Assembly: GCF_011694815.1 (NCBI RefSeq)
Contig: NZ_CP050177.1
Location: forward strand, 2,159,001 to 2,223,000
DNA length: 64,000 nt
DNA from: Streptomyces liangshanensis
GTDB taxonomy: Bacteria > Actinomycetota > Actinomycetes > Streptomycetales > Streptomycetaceae
Direction: 5' to 3'
Position 1 is the first letter of the stretch. The number at the start of each line of letters is the position of its first letter. Both the position numbers and the translations under genes were made by a program. This document shows positions 10,502-19,465 of this stretch, in pieces. The notes under the pieces were generated by a model. That model saw only the letters and a list, made by a program, of their open reading frames with translations. It was not told the DNA's origin and did not search any database.

Positions 10502-12034
10502 ATGCCCCACGCCTCCGCTTCCGAAGGCGCGTCCGCGCCCCGGGGCGCGATGGAGACCCGCGGTCTGGAACCCGTCCCCGACGGGGCCCGTACCGGCCGT
10601 GTCCGGGAACTCTTCCCCACCTGGGTCGCCGCCAACATCAGCGTCCTGCTGCTCACGCTGGGCGCGGGGCTGGTCGTCTTCAACGGCCTGAACCTCTGGC
10701 AGGTGCTGGTCGTCGGCTGCGTGGCGCCCGCCGTGTCGTACGGCCTGGTCGGGCTGATCTCGCTGGCCGGGAAGCGCGGCGGCTCGCCGGGCATGGCGCT
10801 CTCCCGGGCCGTCTTCGGCCGGCGCGGAAACCTGTTCCCCGGCTCCGTCATCTGGGTCGCCCGCTGGGGCTGGGAGACGATCAACGCCGTCACCGGCGCC
10901 TACGCGGTCCTGACGGTCCTCGACCTGCTCTTCGGAGTGGGGCCCTCCACCCCCCTGATCGTGGTGACGCTGCTGCTCTTCGTCGCCGGTACCTTCCTCG
11001 TCTCGGGCCTCGGCATCAAGGCCCTGCGCGTGTGCAGCCGGTGGGCGGCGTACCTCTTCGGCGCGTTCAGCGTGCTGGTGCTCGTGTACCTGGTCGGGCA
11101 CACGGACTGGTCGGCGGTCCTCTCCCGGCCCGCCGGGTCGACGGCCGCGATGATCGCGGGCATCGGCACCCTCGCGGCCGGCGGCCTCAGCTGGGCCCCC
11201 ACCGGACCCGACTTCACCCGCTACCTGCCCCGGGCGTCCTCGGGACGGGCCGTGGTCGGCCGGACCGTCGGCGGGGCCGCCGTCGTGGTCGTACCGCTCG
11301 TGGTGATGGGCGCGGTGATGGCGGTCGGCACGCCCGGACTGGCGCACGCCCGCGACCCGGTCTCGTTCATCGGCGGGCTGCTGCCGGCCTGGATCGCGGT
11401 GCCGTACCTGCTGATGGCGCTGGTCGGCATGGTGCTGATCAACGCGATGTCCATGTACTCGGCGGGCTTCACCGCCCAGACCCTGGGCATCAAGGTCCCG
11501 CGCGCCTGGGCTGTCAGCGTGAACGCCGTGATCAGCCTGGTCCTCGGCTTCCTGCTGATGGTCGTGGCGACCGGCTTCCTCGGCTCGTTCGTCGCGTTCC
11601 TCACCCTGCTCGCGGTGGCCTTCTCCGCGTGGATCGGGGTCTTCGGCACGGACATGCTGCGCCGCCGTACGTACGACGGGGCGGCGCTGATGGACGCGAC
11701 CCGCACCGGCGCCTACTGGTACCGCGGCGGGTTCGCGCCCTCCGCGATGGTGGCGTGGGCCGCGGCGCTGGTGGTCGGGCTGCTGTTCACCGACGTCGAG
11801 TGGTTCTCCGGGCCGCTCGCGTCCACCTGGATCGGCGCGAACGGCCTCGGCTGGGTGGCGACGACCGTGGTCGCGTCGGCGCTGTACGCGGTGCTCCCCC
11901 GCGCCCGCCCGCGGATCCGGAAGGCGGACACGCCCGGGGACGCGCCCTACCCCATCTCCTCCAGCGTCTTGCCCTTGGTCTCCTTGACGAAGAGCAGCAC
12001 GAACGGCAGCGACAGCGCCGCGAAGCAGGTGTAG
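10502..12034 (+). CDS. NCS1-family purine/cytosine permease-like transporter
   Basis: 510 residues, ATG 8 nt after GGAG. It has 12 hydrophobic segments: VAANISVLLLTLGAGLVV first, and the NCS1-like WAPTGPDFTRYLP before TM6. NCS1 proteins are cation- or proton-coupled importers of nucleobases, allantoin or thiamine-type substrates; the substrate here is unknown. The last about 30 residues (from APYPISSSVLP) are encoded antisense to the glcP 3' end, so the C-terminus is probably extended past the ancestral stop. Confidence 0.85.
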   Translation: MPHASASEGASAPRGAMETRGLEPVPDGARTGRVRELFPTWVAANISVLLLTLGAGLVVFNGLNLWQVLVVGCVAPAVSYGLVGLISLAGKRGGSPGMALSRAVFGRRGNLFPGSVIWVARWGWETINAVTGAYAVLTVLDLLFGVGPSTPLIVVTLLLFVAGTFLVSGLGIKALRVCSRWAAYLFGAFSVLVLVYLVGHTDWSAVLSRPAGSTAAMIAGIGTLAAGGLSWAPTGPDFTRYLPRASSGRAVVGRTVGGAAVVVVPLVVMGAVMAVGTPGLAHARDPVSFIGGLLPAWIAVPYLLMALVGMVLINAMSMYSAGFTAQTLGIKVPRAWAVSVNAVISLVLGFLLMVVATGFLGSFVAFLTLLAVAFSAWIGVFGTDMLRRRTYDGAALMDATRTGAYWYRGGFAPSAMVAWAAALVVGLLFTDVEWFSGPLASTWIGANGLGWVATTVVASALYAVLPRARPRIRKADTPGDAPYPISSSVLPLVSLTKSSTNGSDSAAKQV

Positions 12035-13365
12035 ATGATGTACGTCCCCGAGAGGCTCCAGTCCGCGGACAGGCTCGGGAAGCTCGCGGTGATCGCGTAG
12101 TTGGCGATCCACTGCGCCGAGGCCGCGACACCGAGCGCCGCCGCGCGGATCTTGTTGGGGAACATCTCGCCGAGCAGCACCCAGACGATGACCCCCCAGG
12201 ACAGCGCGAAGAAGAGCACGAAGACGTGGGCGGCGACCAGCGCGGTGGTGCCCTGGGTGCTGGGCAGCTTGCCGTCCACGAGGTGCGCGGAGAACGCCCA
12301 GGCCTCGAAGGCCAGGGCGACGGTCATCCCGCAGGACCCGACGATCGCCAGCGGCTTGCGGCCCACCCGGTCGACCAGCGAGATCGCGATGATCGTGCCG
12401 ATGATGTTCACGATCGAGGTCGTGAAGGAGTAGAGGAACGAGCTGGACGGGTTGATCCCGACCGACTGCCAGAGCGTCGCCGAGTAGTAGAAGGCGACGT
12501 TGATGCCGACCAGCTGCTGGAAGGCCGACAGCCCGATGCCGACCCACACGATGGGCAGGAAGTTACGGCCGTTGAGCAGGTCTTTGAAGGTCGACTTGTG
12601 CTCGCGGCGCATCGCCAGCTCGATCTCGGCGACGCGCGCGTCCAGGTCGACGTTCTTGTCCTCGACCGAGGCGAGCACCTTCTTGGCCTCCGGCTCCCGC
12701 CCCACGGAGATCAGGAAGCGCGGGGACTCGGGGATCGTGAAGGACAGGACGCCGTACGTGATCGCCGGGACGACCATCACCCCCAGCATCCACTGCCACG
12801 CCTCCAGCCCCGCGAGGTTGCCGCGCTGGTCACCGTCGGCGAGTTGCAGAATGCCGTAGTTCACCAGCTGCGAGATGGCGATGCCGAGCACGATGGCGCC
12901 CTGCTGGAAGGAGCCGAACCGGCCCCGGTACGCGGCCGGCGACACCTCCGCGATGTACGCGGGGCCGATCACCGACGCCATCCCGATCGCGAAGCCGCCG
13001 ATGACCCGCCACACGGCGAGGTCGTAGATGTCGAAGGGCAGGGCGGAGCCGACCGCGCTGACGGTGAACAGGACCGACGAGATCCGCATGCAGTGGAGCC
13101 GGCCGATACGGTCCGCGATCCGGCCCGCGGTGGCCGCGCCGATCGCGGAGCCCAGCAGGGCGACGGCGACGACCTGGGCGAGCGGCAGCGAACCGATGTC
13201 GTACCGGCCGCGGATGCCCTGGACGGCGCCATTGATCACCGAACTGTCGTAGCCGAAGAGGAATCCGCCCATCGCCGCGGCCGTGGTGATGTAGATGACG
13301 TGGCGGAGGTGGTCGGGGCGGGGCGTGTTGCCGTCGGACGGCTGCACCTTCGTTGTGCTGGTCAC
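11947..13365 (-). CDS. glcP: Glucose permease GlcP, MFS sugar-proton symporter
   Basis: 472 residues from GTG at 13365, with GGAG just upstream. It is a sugar-porter MFS with 12 helices. Motifs: FGYDSSVINGA in TM1, GRIADRIGR in loop 2-3, PESPRFL after TM6, QQLVGINVAFYYS in TM7, and VDRVGRKPL in loop 8-9. From memory, the S. coelicolor homologue at this locus is glcP1, the main glucose uptake permease. The 3' end overlaps the convergent permease by 88 bp. Expression is expected to respond to glucose, but no operator was recognised. Confidence 0.9.
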   Translation of the reverse strand: MTSTTKVQPSDGNTPRPDHLRHVIYITTAAAMGGFLFGYDSSVINGAVQGIRGRYDIGSLPLAQVVAVALLGSAIGAATAGRIADRIGRLHCMRISSVLFTVSAVGSALPFDIYDLAVWRVIGGFAIGMASVIGPAYIAEVSPAAYRGRFGSFQQGAIVLGIAISQLVNYGILQLADGDQRGNLAGLEAWQWMLGVMVVPAITYGVLSFTIPESPRFLISVGREPEAKKVLASVEDKNVDLDARVAEIELAMRREHKSTFKDLLNGRNFLPIVWVGIGLSAFQQLVGINVAFYYSATLWQSVGINPSSSFLYSFTTSIVNIIGTIIAISLVDRVGRKPLAIVGSCGMTVALAFEAWAFSAHLVDGKLPSTQGTTALVAAHVFVLFFALSWGVIVWVLLGEMFPNKIRAAALGVAASAQWIANYAITASFPSLSADWSLSGTYIIYTCFAALSLPFVLLFVKETKGKTLEEMG

Positions 13366-13481
13366 ATGAACTCCTGGAGCCCCCGGCGTCGCCGGGTGTG
13401 GGGTGGCGATCCCCCACAGTGGCGCATAACGGGGCATCACGCCCCGCTGCAACACCCGCCGGTTGAGTGAAAACTCAACCG

Positions 13482-16400
13482 TCAGCGCAGCCGCTGGCTG
13501 ATGACCTTGGAGACCCCGTCGCCCTGCATGGAGACGCCGTACAGCGCGTCGGCGACCTCCATCGTGCGTTTCTGATGGGTGATCACGATCAGCTGGGAGC
13601 TCTCCTGGAGCTCCTGCATGATGCGGATCAGCCGCTGGAGGTTGGTGTCGTCCAAGGCCGCCTCCACCTCGTCCATCACGTAGAACGGGCTGGGCCTGGC
13701 CTTGAAGATGGAGACCAGCAGGGCGACGGCGGTCAGCGAGCGTTCGCCGCCGGAGAGCAGCGACAGCCGCTTGACCTTCTTGCCCGGCGGCCTCGCCTCG
13801 ACGTCGACGCCGGTCGTGAGCATGTGGTCGGGGTCGGTGAGGATGAGGCGGCCCTCGCCGCCGGGGAAGAGTCGCGAGAACACCCCCTCGAACTCCCGCG
13901 CCGTGTCGCGGTACGCCTCGGTGAAGACCTGCTCGACCCGCTCGTCGACCTCCTTCACCACGAGGAGCAGGTCCGTCCTGGTCTTCTTGAGGTCTTCGAG
14001 CTGCTCGGAGAGGAACTGGTGCCGTTCCTCCAGCGCCGCGAACTCCTCCAGCGCCAGCGGGTTCACCTTCCCGAGCTGCTGGTACGCGCGCTCGGCCGCC
14101 TTGAGCCGCTTCTCCTGCTCGGCGCGGGCGTAGGGGCGCGGCCGGTTGCGCGGGTCCTCGGGATCGTCGGGCAGGGTCTCGCCCTCGGCGGGCTGGGACG
14201 GCGGTACGAGCTGGTCGGGGCCGTACTCGGCGACCAGCCCGGCCGGCTCTATGCCCAGCTCCTCCAGGGCCTTGGCCTCCAACTGCTCGATGCGCATCCG
14301 CTTCTCGGCGCCGAGGACCTCGCCCCTGTGGACGGAGTCGGTGAGCTTGTCCAGCTCGGCCTTGAGGTCCCGGCCCTGGGTGCGCTCGGTGACCAGGTCG
14401 CGTTCGCGCTCGGACTTGGCGGCCTCGGCGGCGGTACGTTCCGCCTCCGCGCGGACGACGGACACCTCGACGTGGGCGAGGAGCTGGCGGGCGCCGGACG
14501 CGACGGCCCCGGCGACGCGGGCCTCGTGGCGCAGCCGGGCGCGGCGCTGCTCCGCGCGCGCCCGCGCCTCGCGCTCGGCGCGCGCGCCCCGGTCGAGGGC
14601 GTCGGCGCGGCCGGCGAGGCCCTTGACGCGTTCCTCGTGGGTACGGACCTGGAGGCGCGCCTCCATCTCGGTCTGGCGGGCGTTGGCCCCGTCGGCGGCG
14701 AGCCGGTCGCGTACGGCGGTGTCGGGCTCGTCCTCCGTGCCGTCGCCGGCCTCCTGGGCGACGAGCAGCCGCTCGGCCAGCTCCTCGGCCTCCTCGGTGG
14801 CGCGCTCCAGGGCGTCCTCGGCCTTGGCGGCGGCGGAGGCGGTGCGCTCGGCCTCGCCGGCGGCGCCGCGGGCCTGCCCGGAGAGGCGGCCGAGCTGTCC
14901 GGAGACGGCGGACTTCGCGCGGTCGGCGGCGCGGCGGAGGTCGCCCAGCTCGTCGACGAGCGCGGCGCACTCGGCGCGGGTGGTGGTGGCCGTGGCCTGC
15001 GCCTTCGCCAGCTCCTCGCTGCGGGTGTCCAGGTCGTGGAGCGCGGCGGCGGCCTCGTCCACGGAGGCCTGGACCTCGAGCAGGCTGGGGGCGCCGGCGG
15101 AGCCGCCGTGCGCGAAGTGCGCGCCGAGGAGGTCGCCTTCGGCGGTGACGGCTACGAGGCGGGGGTCGGCGGTGACGAGTTCCTCGGCGTCTTCGAGCGT
15201 CCCGACGACCACGGCGTCCCTCACGAGGAAGCGGACGGCGTCCATGAGCTCGCGGGGTCCCCGCACGAGGTCCGCAACGCGCTGAGCCCGCACCCGCCCA
15301 CCTCCGGCGAAAAGGACGTCCTCAATCGCCGGACGGGCTTGAACGGTCTCGCCGCCTCCGGCGGCAAAGGTGTCCTCAATCGCCGGACGGGCTTGAATGG
15401 CGCCCTTGCCCGCGGGCGTGTCCTCGAACGCCGGACCCGCTGGGTGGGCGTGCGCATCAGCCCTCTCCAGCCCGTCCGGCGATTGAGGACGCGGCGGGGC
15501 CGGAGGCCTCGCAAGCCCGGCCTCGGGGGCGTCCTCCGTGCTGACCGCCTGGGCCGGGACCCCCGTCGGCGAGCCCGTCAACAGCAGCGACGCCCGCCCC
15601 CCGTCCTCCGTGCGGAGCAAGCGGATCGCGGCCGCCGCCGCCCTCGGTGTGGACACCGCGATCGCGTCCGCCGCCGCCCCCAAAGCCGCCGCCACCGGGA
15701 TCTCGTGGCCCGGGGTCACCGTGAGCAGTTCGGCGGCCGGGCCGAGCAGCCCCGTGAGCCGGTCGCGGGCGGCGAGCAGCGCGCCCGAGCCGTCCTTGCG
15801 CCGCAACCCCAGCGCCAGCGCGTCGTGGCGCGCCGCCACCGCCGCCCGCTCCCGGTCCGCGCCCGTCGCCGCCTCCCGCGCGGCCGTCAGCCCCGCCTCC
15901 GCCGCCGCCAGCGCCTCCCGCGCCGCCGCGTACCGCTCCGCCAGGTCCTCGTCCTCGGCGTCCAGCCCGTCGACCTCGGCCTTGAGCTGTTCGTACTCCT
16001 CCTGGGCCGTGGCCGCCCGCTCCCGCGCCGCGTCCCGGGCCTCGGCGAGCCGCCCGATCTCGGCCCGCGCCGAGGCCGCCCGCCCCCGGGCCGCGTTGAC
16101 CTGCCCCGCCAGCCGCGCCAGCCCCTCGCGCCGGTCGGCGATCGCCCGCGCCACGTCCTTGAGGCGGCGTTCCTCCACCGCGAGCGCCCGCTCCAGCTCC
16201 GAGCGGTGCGCGACGGTGTCCTCCAGCGCGTGCTCGGCCGCCTCCAGCGCGGCTTCCAGTTCCGCCTCCTGCTCGCGGATGCGGGCGGCCTCCCGCTCCA
16301 TGTCCTCGGGCTCGCGCCCCCGGCGGTCGTCGGTGGGCGGCGCGGTCGCGCTCTTCACTCGCGCGTCGGCCAGCGAGACCGTGCCCCGCACCCGCTCGGC

Positions 16401-17288
16401 GAGCTGGGACAGCTCGTACCAGGTCTGCTGGGCCCGCTGGAGGCGGGGCGCGAGGCGCCGTACCTCGTCCTCCAGCTCGGTCTCGCGGGTCAGCGCGGCC
16501 TTGAGCCGCCCCTCCGCCTCCTCCTTGCGCCGCTTCAGCTCCGCCTCGTCCGCGATCTCCGTGCGCAGCGCCTCGCGCAGCCGTACGAGATCGTCGGCGA
16601 GCAGCCGCAGCCGCGCGTCGCGCAGGTCGGCCTGGATGACGGCGGCCCGCCGGGCCACCGCCGCCTGCCGGCCGAGGGGCTTGAGCTGGCGGCGCAGCTC
16701 GTCGGTGAGGTCCTGCACGCGGGCCAGGTTCGCCTGCATCGAGTCGAGTTTCCGCAGCGCCTTCTCCTTGCGCTTGCGGTGCTTGAGAACACCCGCCGCC
16801 TCCTCGATGAAGGCCCGGCGGCCCATCGGGTCGGCGTGCAGGACGGAATCGAGCTGGCCCTGTCCGACGATCACGTGCATCTCGCGGCCGATACCGGAGT
16901 CGGAGAGGAGTTCCTGGATGTCGAGAAGCCGGCAGGTGTCCCCGTTGAGCTGGTATTCGCTGCCGCCGTTGCGGAACATGATCCGCGTAATGGTGACTTC
17001 CGCGTAGTCGATGGGCAGGGCGCCGTCGGAGTTGTCGATCGTGAGCGAGACCTCGGCGCGGCCGAGCGGGGGCCGCCCGGTCGTCCCGGCGAAGATCACG
17101 TCCTCCATCTTTCCGCCGCGCAGCGATTTCGCTCCCTGTTCGCCCATGACCCAGGACAACGCGTCCACGACGTTCGATTTGCCGGAGCCGTTCGGGCCCA
17201 CGACACAGGTGATGCCGGGCTCGAAACGCAGTGTCGTGGCGGACGCGAAGGATTTGAAGCCCCGCAGGGTCATGGCCTTGAGGTGCAC
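13482..17288 (-). CDS. smc: Chromosome segregation ATPase SMC with a repeat-derived hinge insertion
   Basis: 1268 residues from GTG at 17288 (VHLKAMTLRGFKSF). About 80 residues longer than the approximately 1186 I recall for S. coelicolor SMC. Walker A GPNGSGKS at 31-38, coiled coil 1, hinge about 520-710, coiled coil 2, signature LSGGE near 1177 and Walker B FYVMDE near 1202. SMC forms condensin-like complexes with ScpA/ScpB and acts in sporulation chromosome segregation. Residues about 592-662 are encoded by four intergenic-repeat copies and their spacers (QARPAIED twice, PAFED, SPDGL). The frame stays open throughout, so the protein is probably made, with the insert in a hinge loop. Confidence 0.95.
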   Translation of the reverse strand: MHLKAMTLRGFKSFASATTLRFEPGITCVVGPNGSGKSNVVDALSWVMGEQGAKSLRGGKMEDVIFAGTTGRPPLGRAEVSLTIDNSDGALPIDYAEVTITRIMFRNGGSEYQLNGDTCRLLDIQELLSDSGIGREMHVIVGQGQLDSVLHADPMGRRAFIEEAAGVLKHRKRKEKALRKLDSMQANLARVQDLTDELRRQLKPLGRQAAVARRAAVIQADLRDARLRLLADDLVRLREALRTEIADEAELKRRKEEAEGRLKAALTRETELEDEVRRLAPRLQRAQQTWYELSQLAERVRGTVSLADARVKSATAPPTDDRRGREPEDMEREAARIREQEAELEAALEAAEHALEDTVAHRSELERALAVEERRLKDVARAIADRREGLARLAGQVNAARGRAASARAEIGRLAEARDAARERAATAQEEYEQLKAEVDGLDAEDEDLAERYAAAREALAAAEAGLTAAREAATGADRERAAVAARHDALALGLRRKDGSGALLAARDRLTGLLGPAAELLTVTPGHEIPVAAALGAAADAIAVSTPRAAAAAIRLLRTEDGGRASLLLTGSPTGVPAQAVSTEDAPEAGLARPPAPPRPQSPDGLERADAHAHPAGPAFEDTPAGKGAIQARPAIEDTFAAGGGETVQARPAIEDVLFAGGGRVRAQRVADLVRGPRELMDAVRFLVRDAVVVGTLEDAEELVTADPRLVAVTAEGDLLGAHFAHGGSAGAPSLLEVQASVDEAAAALHDLDTRSEELAKAQATATTTRAECAALVDELGDLRRAADRAKSAVSGQLGRLSGQARGAAGEAERTASAAAKAEDALERATEEAEELAERLLVAQEAGDGTEDEPDTAVRDRLAADGANARQTEMEARLQVRTHEERVKGLAGRADALDRGARAEREARARAEQRRARLRHEARVAGAVASGARQLLAHVEVSVVRAEAERTAAEAAKSERERDLVTERTQGRDLKAELDKLTDSVHRGEVLGAEKRMRIEQLEAKALEELGIEPAGLVAEYGPDQLVPPSQPAEGETLPDDPEDPRNRPRPYARAEQEKRLKAAERAYQQLGKVNPLALEEFAALEERHQFLSEQLEDLKKTRTDLLLVVKEVDERVEQVFTEAYRDTAREFEGVFSRLFPGGEGRLILTDPDHMLTTGVDVEARPPGKKVKRLSLLSGGERSLTAVALLVSIFKARPSPFYVMDEVEAALDDTNLQRLIRIMQELQESSQLIVITHQKRTMEVADALYGVSMQGDGVSKVISQRLR
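15319..15342 (+). repeat. Intergenic repeat copy R5, inside smc
   Basis: Consensus copy located in the smc coding sequence. Read on the smc strand it is translated as QARPAIED. Confidence 0.9.
15373..15396 (+). repeat. Intergenic repeat copy R6, inside smc
   Basis: Consensus copy 54 bp (18 codons) from R5. The spacing is a multiple of three, so it is again translated as QARPAIED. Confidence 0.9.
15421..15443 (+). repeat. Degenerate intergenic repeat copy R7, inside smc
   Basis: TCCTCGAACG followed by CCGGACCCGCT, diverged at two or three positions. It starts 48 bp after R6 (16 codons) and is translated as GPAFED. Confidence 0.75.
15467..15489 (-). repeat. Inverted intergenic repeat copy R8, inside smc
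   Basis: Opposite orientation to R5-R7. On the smc strand it is translated as PQSPDGLE rather than QARPAIED. It closes an inverted-repeat pair with R7. Confidence 0.85.
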
Positions 17289-17407
17289 GCCGCCGGACTT
17301 TACCCGGCTCCCATGGCCGTCCGGCGGTTTCGCCGTCGAACGCGCAGGGCACATCTGACATTGAGAATGGGCGTCGTACAGCCAACGTTCCTGCGTACAA
17401 CGGGAGA

Positions 17408-17440
17408 TGGAAAGAAAGAAGGGACGCCGAAGCGTCCCTT
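17408..17440 (-). terminator. UUCG-tetraloop intrinsic terminator
   Basis: On the minus strand a 9-bp stem AAGGGACGC/GCGTCCCTT closes a TTCG tetraloop and is followed by the T-rich tail CTTTCTTTCC. It lies 59 bp after the small coiled-coil gene and 131 bp before the smc start, so it insulates smc. Confidence 0.85.
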
Positions 17441-17499
17441 GCATATCTTGCCGATTCTTGCGTGAGTGTGACTCACCTGGCCCCGACGGGGGGCTTTCC

Positions 17500-17718
17500 T
17501 CAGGTGAGCGCAGGCTCCGCCTGGTGTACCTCGATGTCCATGTTCTCGAACAACGAGTCTCCAGGGTGCTGTGCGACGGCGGCGTTCAACGCGTCGTTCT
17601 CGGACTGGATCCGTACGAGCTCGGATTCGAGGTCCTGGACGCGCTGCTGAAGCCGTCGCATCTCGGCGAGGAGTCGCGGGTCGGAACCGCCGACGTAACC
17701 GAGAAGCGCCTTTGCCAT
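17500..17718 (-). CDS. Small conserved coiled-coil protein
   Basis: 72 residues, ATG at 17718 with GGAGGA upstream. It reads MAKALLGYVGGSDPRLLAEM, then an amphipathic heptad stretch (RRLQQRVQDLESELVRIQSE), and an acidic end. It is soluble and helical, probably self-associating. I know it as a conserved actinobacterial hypothetical protein next to smc, with no assigned function. It is monocistronic, bounded by an intrinsic terminator. Confidence 0.85.
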   Translation of the reverse strand: MAKALLGYVGGSDPRLLAEMRRLQQRVQDLESELVRIQSENDALNAAVAQHPGDSLFENMDIEVHQAEPALT

Positions 17719-18106
17719 GATGGATGGTCCTCCACACTGAGTGACCGACCGTATGCGGTTGGGTCATAGGGGAAATCGCACCCGCGGTGCCTGACAGGCC
17801 TTGCTCCACTGCGGTTCTTACTGCCAAACAGCTAAGGTGCGCGGGGCTTCCAGAGTCTCACCAAAAAGTTTGACGGTCAACACGATCACCGCCCGTGCAG
17901 GCCGTCGGCCCGGGGGGCCCGGCCGCTCGGACGCGGCACCGCCTCACCCACGGGCCCCTGCGGGCGTGGAGATCATCGTTAATCGCGCAGCCTCGCACGG
18001 CGGGGCCATTCTTGGCAACCACCAGGTCAATGCTGACGTGCGCATGTGCCACGGGCACCCACCGGCCCTCCGCGCGGTGCCCGTGAGGGGGCGCCGGGCA
18101 CCCCGA
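17719..18106. other. Intergenic region upstream of the coiled-coil gene
   Basis: 388 bp between acyP and the coiled-coil gene, both minus strand. A perfect small palindrome TTGACGGTCAA lies at 17870-17880 and could be a -35-like or operator element for the small gene. No ORF here has an RBS and codon bias, and no repeat copy is present. Confidence 0.35.
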
Positions 18107-18388
18107 TCAGCGGATCGCGAAGGTGTCGTACCCCCCGCGCGGTGTGCTCCAGATCTCCGTCACTCCGTCGACCCGTCCGGGTGTGTCGCCGGAGCGGAGC
18201 CAGTCGAGCAACCCGTGGCACTTCTCACGCGCCCCTTCCGCCACCACCTGAACCCGGCCGTCGTCGAGGTTGAGGGCGAATCCGGTGAGCCCGCCGATCT
18301 CCAGCGCGTTCGCCCTGGTGAACCAGCGGAAGCCCACTCCCTGTACTCGTCCGCGTACCCAGGCGGTGAGCCGTACGTCGTCATTCAC
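18107..18388 (-). CDS. acyP: Acylphosphatase
   Basis: 93 residues, GTG start, typical family length. It hydrolyses carboxyl-phosphate bonds such as acetyl phosphate in the cytosol. The motif [14 protein letters not shown] contains the active-site arginine in the phosphate loop, and the catalytic asparagine is likely in [11 protein letters not shown]. It lies 388 bp from its same-strand downstream neighbour and diverges from the secreted CAP protein gene. Confidence 0.93.
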   Translation of the reverse strand: MNDDVRLTAWVRGRVQGVGFRWFTRANALEIGGLTGFALNLDDGRVQVVAEGAREKCHGLLDWLRSGDTPGRVDGVTEIWSTPRGGYDTFAIR

Positions 18389-18460
18389 GGCCTCACGCTA
18401 ACCCGGGCAATCGGTCGCACGGGACGGCGGGCAAGGACCCCATGGGCTACAGTCCGGTCA

Positions 18461-18494
18461 CAATGAGCCTCACTCGTACGGGTGAGGCACATTG
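18461..18494. promoter_or_regulatory. Palindrome upstream of the CAP-domain gene
   Basis: Arms CAATGAGCCTCAC and GTGAGGCACATTG are inverted with one mismatch over 13 bp and an 8-nt spacer. It lies 41 bp before the chosen start in the 146-bp acyP/CAP divergent spacer. It could be an operator or a 5' leader hairpin; no known regulator consensus was matched. Confidence 0.5.
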
Positions 18495-18534
18495 CTATCA
18501 AGATCATGTCGAGAGCATGAGGAAGGCACAGTCG

Positions 18535-19434
18535 ATGGGACGCCATTCGCGCTCCGCCGCCGTACCCGCCGCCGTTGACTACGCGGACGCCACGGCAGGC
18601 AGGCACCGGGGTGGTGCCCGCCGGAAGCGGCGGGTCGCCGCCCCCGTGAGGACCGGACTGCTCGGCGCCTCGGCGGCCATGGCCGTCGGCGCGGTCGCCG
18701 TGGCCTCGGGGCTGCTGCCCGGCGGCGACCAGTACAACGTGGGCGGCGGGCCCACCGGGGAGCAGGTACGCACCGAGGGCGCGCCCGACCTGCTGGTGCA
18801 GGGCAGCCCCTCGGCCGAGCCCACGGAACTCCCCTCCGCCTCCGCCTCGCCCTCCGCACCGGGCCGGGTGCCGACCACCCCGGCCAAGAAGCCCGCCGCG
18901 AGCCCGTCGAAGCCGGCGGCCGAGGTGTCGAGGAAGGCGAAGGCCCCGGTGACCCGGGCGCCCGAGACGAAGAAGGCCGAGGCGCCCGCGACCAAGGCGC
19001 CGGAGCCCGAGCAGACGACCCAGCGCGCGGCCGAGAGCCAGGGGCAGGGCCCCGCGGCGGCGTCCGCCGCGACGGCCGTCCTCTCGCTGGTCAACCAGGA
19101 GCGGGCGAAGGTCGGGTGCGCCCCGGTCAAGGCCGACTCCTCGCTGGCCGGGCTGGCCCAGGACTTCAGCCAGGACATGGCCGCGCGCGGCTTCTTCGAC
19201 CACACGGACCCCGACGGGAAGACCCCCTGGGACCGCGCCGACCAGGCGGGCGTGAAGAAGCTCGGCGGCGAGAACATAGCCAGGGGCCAGGCCGACGCCC
19301 AGGCGGTGATGGACTCGTGGATGAACAGCGAGGGCCACCGCGCGAACATACTGAACTGCGACTACACCCGACTGGGCGTAGGAGTGGTCACCGGTACGGG
19401 CGGCCCCTGGTGGACGCAGGACTTCGGCTTCTGA
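18535..19434 (+). CDS. Secreted or membrane-anchored CAP (SCP/PR-1) domain protein
   Basis: 299 residues from ATG at 18535, chosen for AGGAAGG 8 nt upstream. An arginine-rich N-terminus precedes a hydrophobic segment (GLLGASAAMAVGAVAVASGL, about 40-60), then a Pro/Ala/Lys/Ser-rich linker to about 175, and a C-terminal CAP domain. CAP landmarks: LVNQERAKVGCAPV, ARGFFDHTDPDGKTPWDR, GENIARG, and WMNSEGHRANILNCDYTRLGVG. Bacterial CAP proteins are extracellular with mostly unknown activity. The linker suggests a cell-wall-spanning stalk. Two cysteines in the CAP domain could form a disulfide. Confidence 0.88.
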   Translation: MGRHSRSAAVPAAVDYADATAGRHRGGARRKRRVAAPVRTGLLGASAAMAVGAVAVASGLLPGGDQYNVGGGPTGEQVRTEGAPDLLVQGSPSAEPTELPSASASPSAPGRVPTTPAKKPAASPSKPAAEVSRKAKAPVTRAPETKKAEAPATKAPEPEQTTQRAAESQGQGPAAASAATAVLSLVNQERAKVGCAPVKADSSLAGLAQDFSQDMAARGFFDHTDPDGKTPWDRADQAGVKKLGGENIARGQADAQAVMDSWMNSEGHRANILNCDYTRLGVGVVTGTGGPWWTQDFGF

Positions 19435-19465
19435 GGACTCCGGCCTCCGATCCGCCGGACCGGTC

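Noticed and set aside
15319..15443. Regularly spaced repeats suggesting a CRISPR array
   Set aside because: Only three direct copies at 48-54 bp offsets plus an inverted one; the same element occurs singly in other spacers, no cas genes are present, and the region is open as part of smc.
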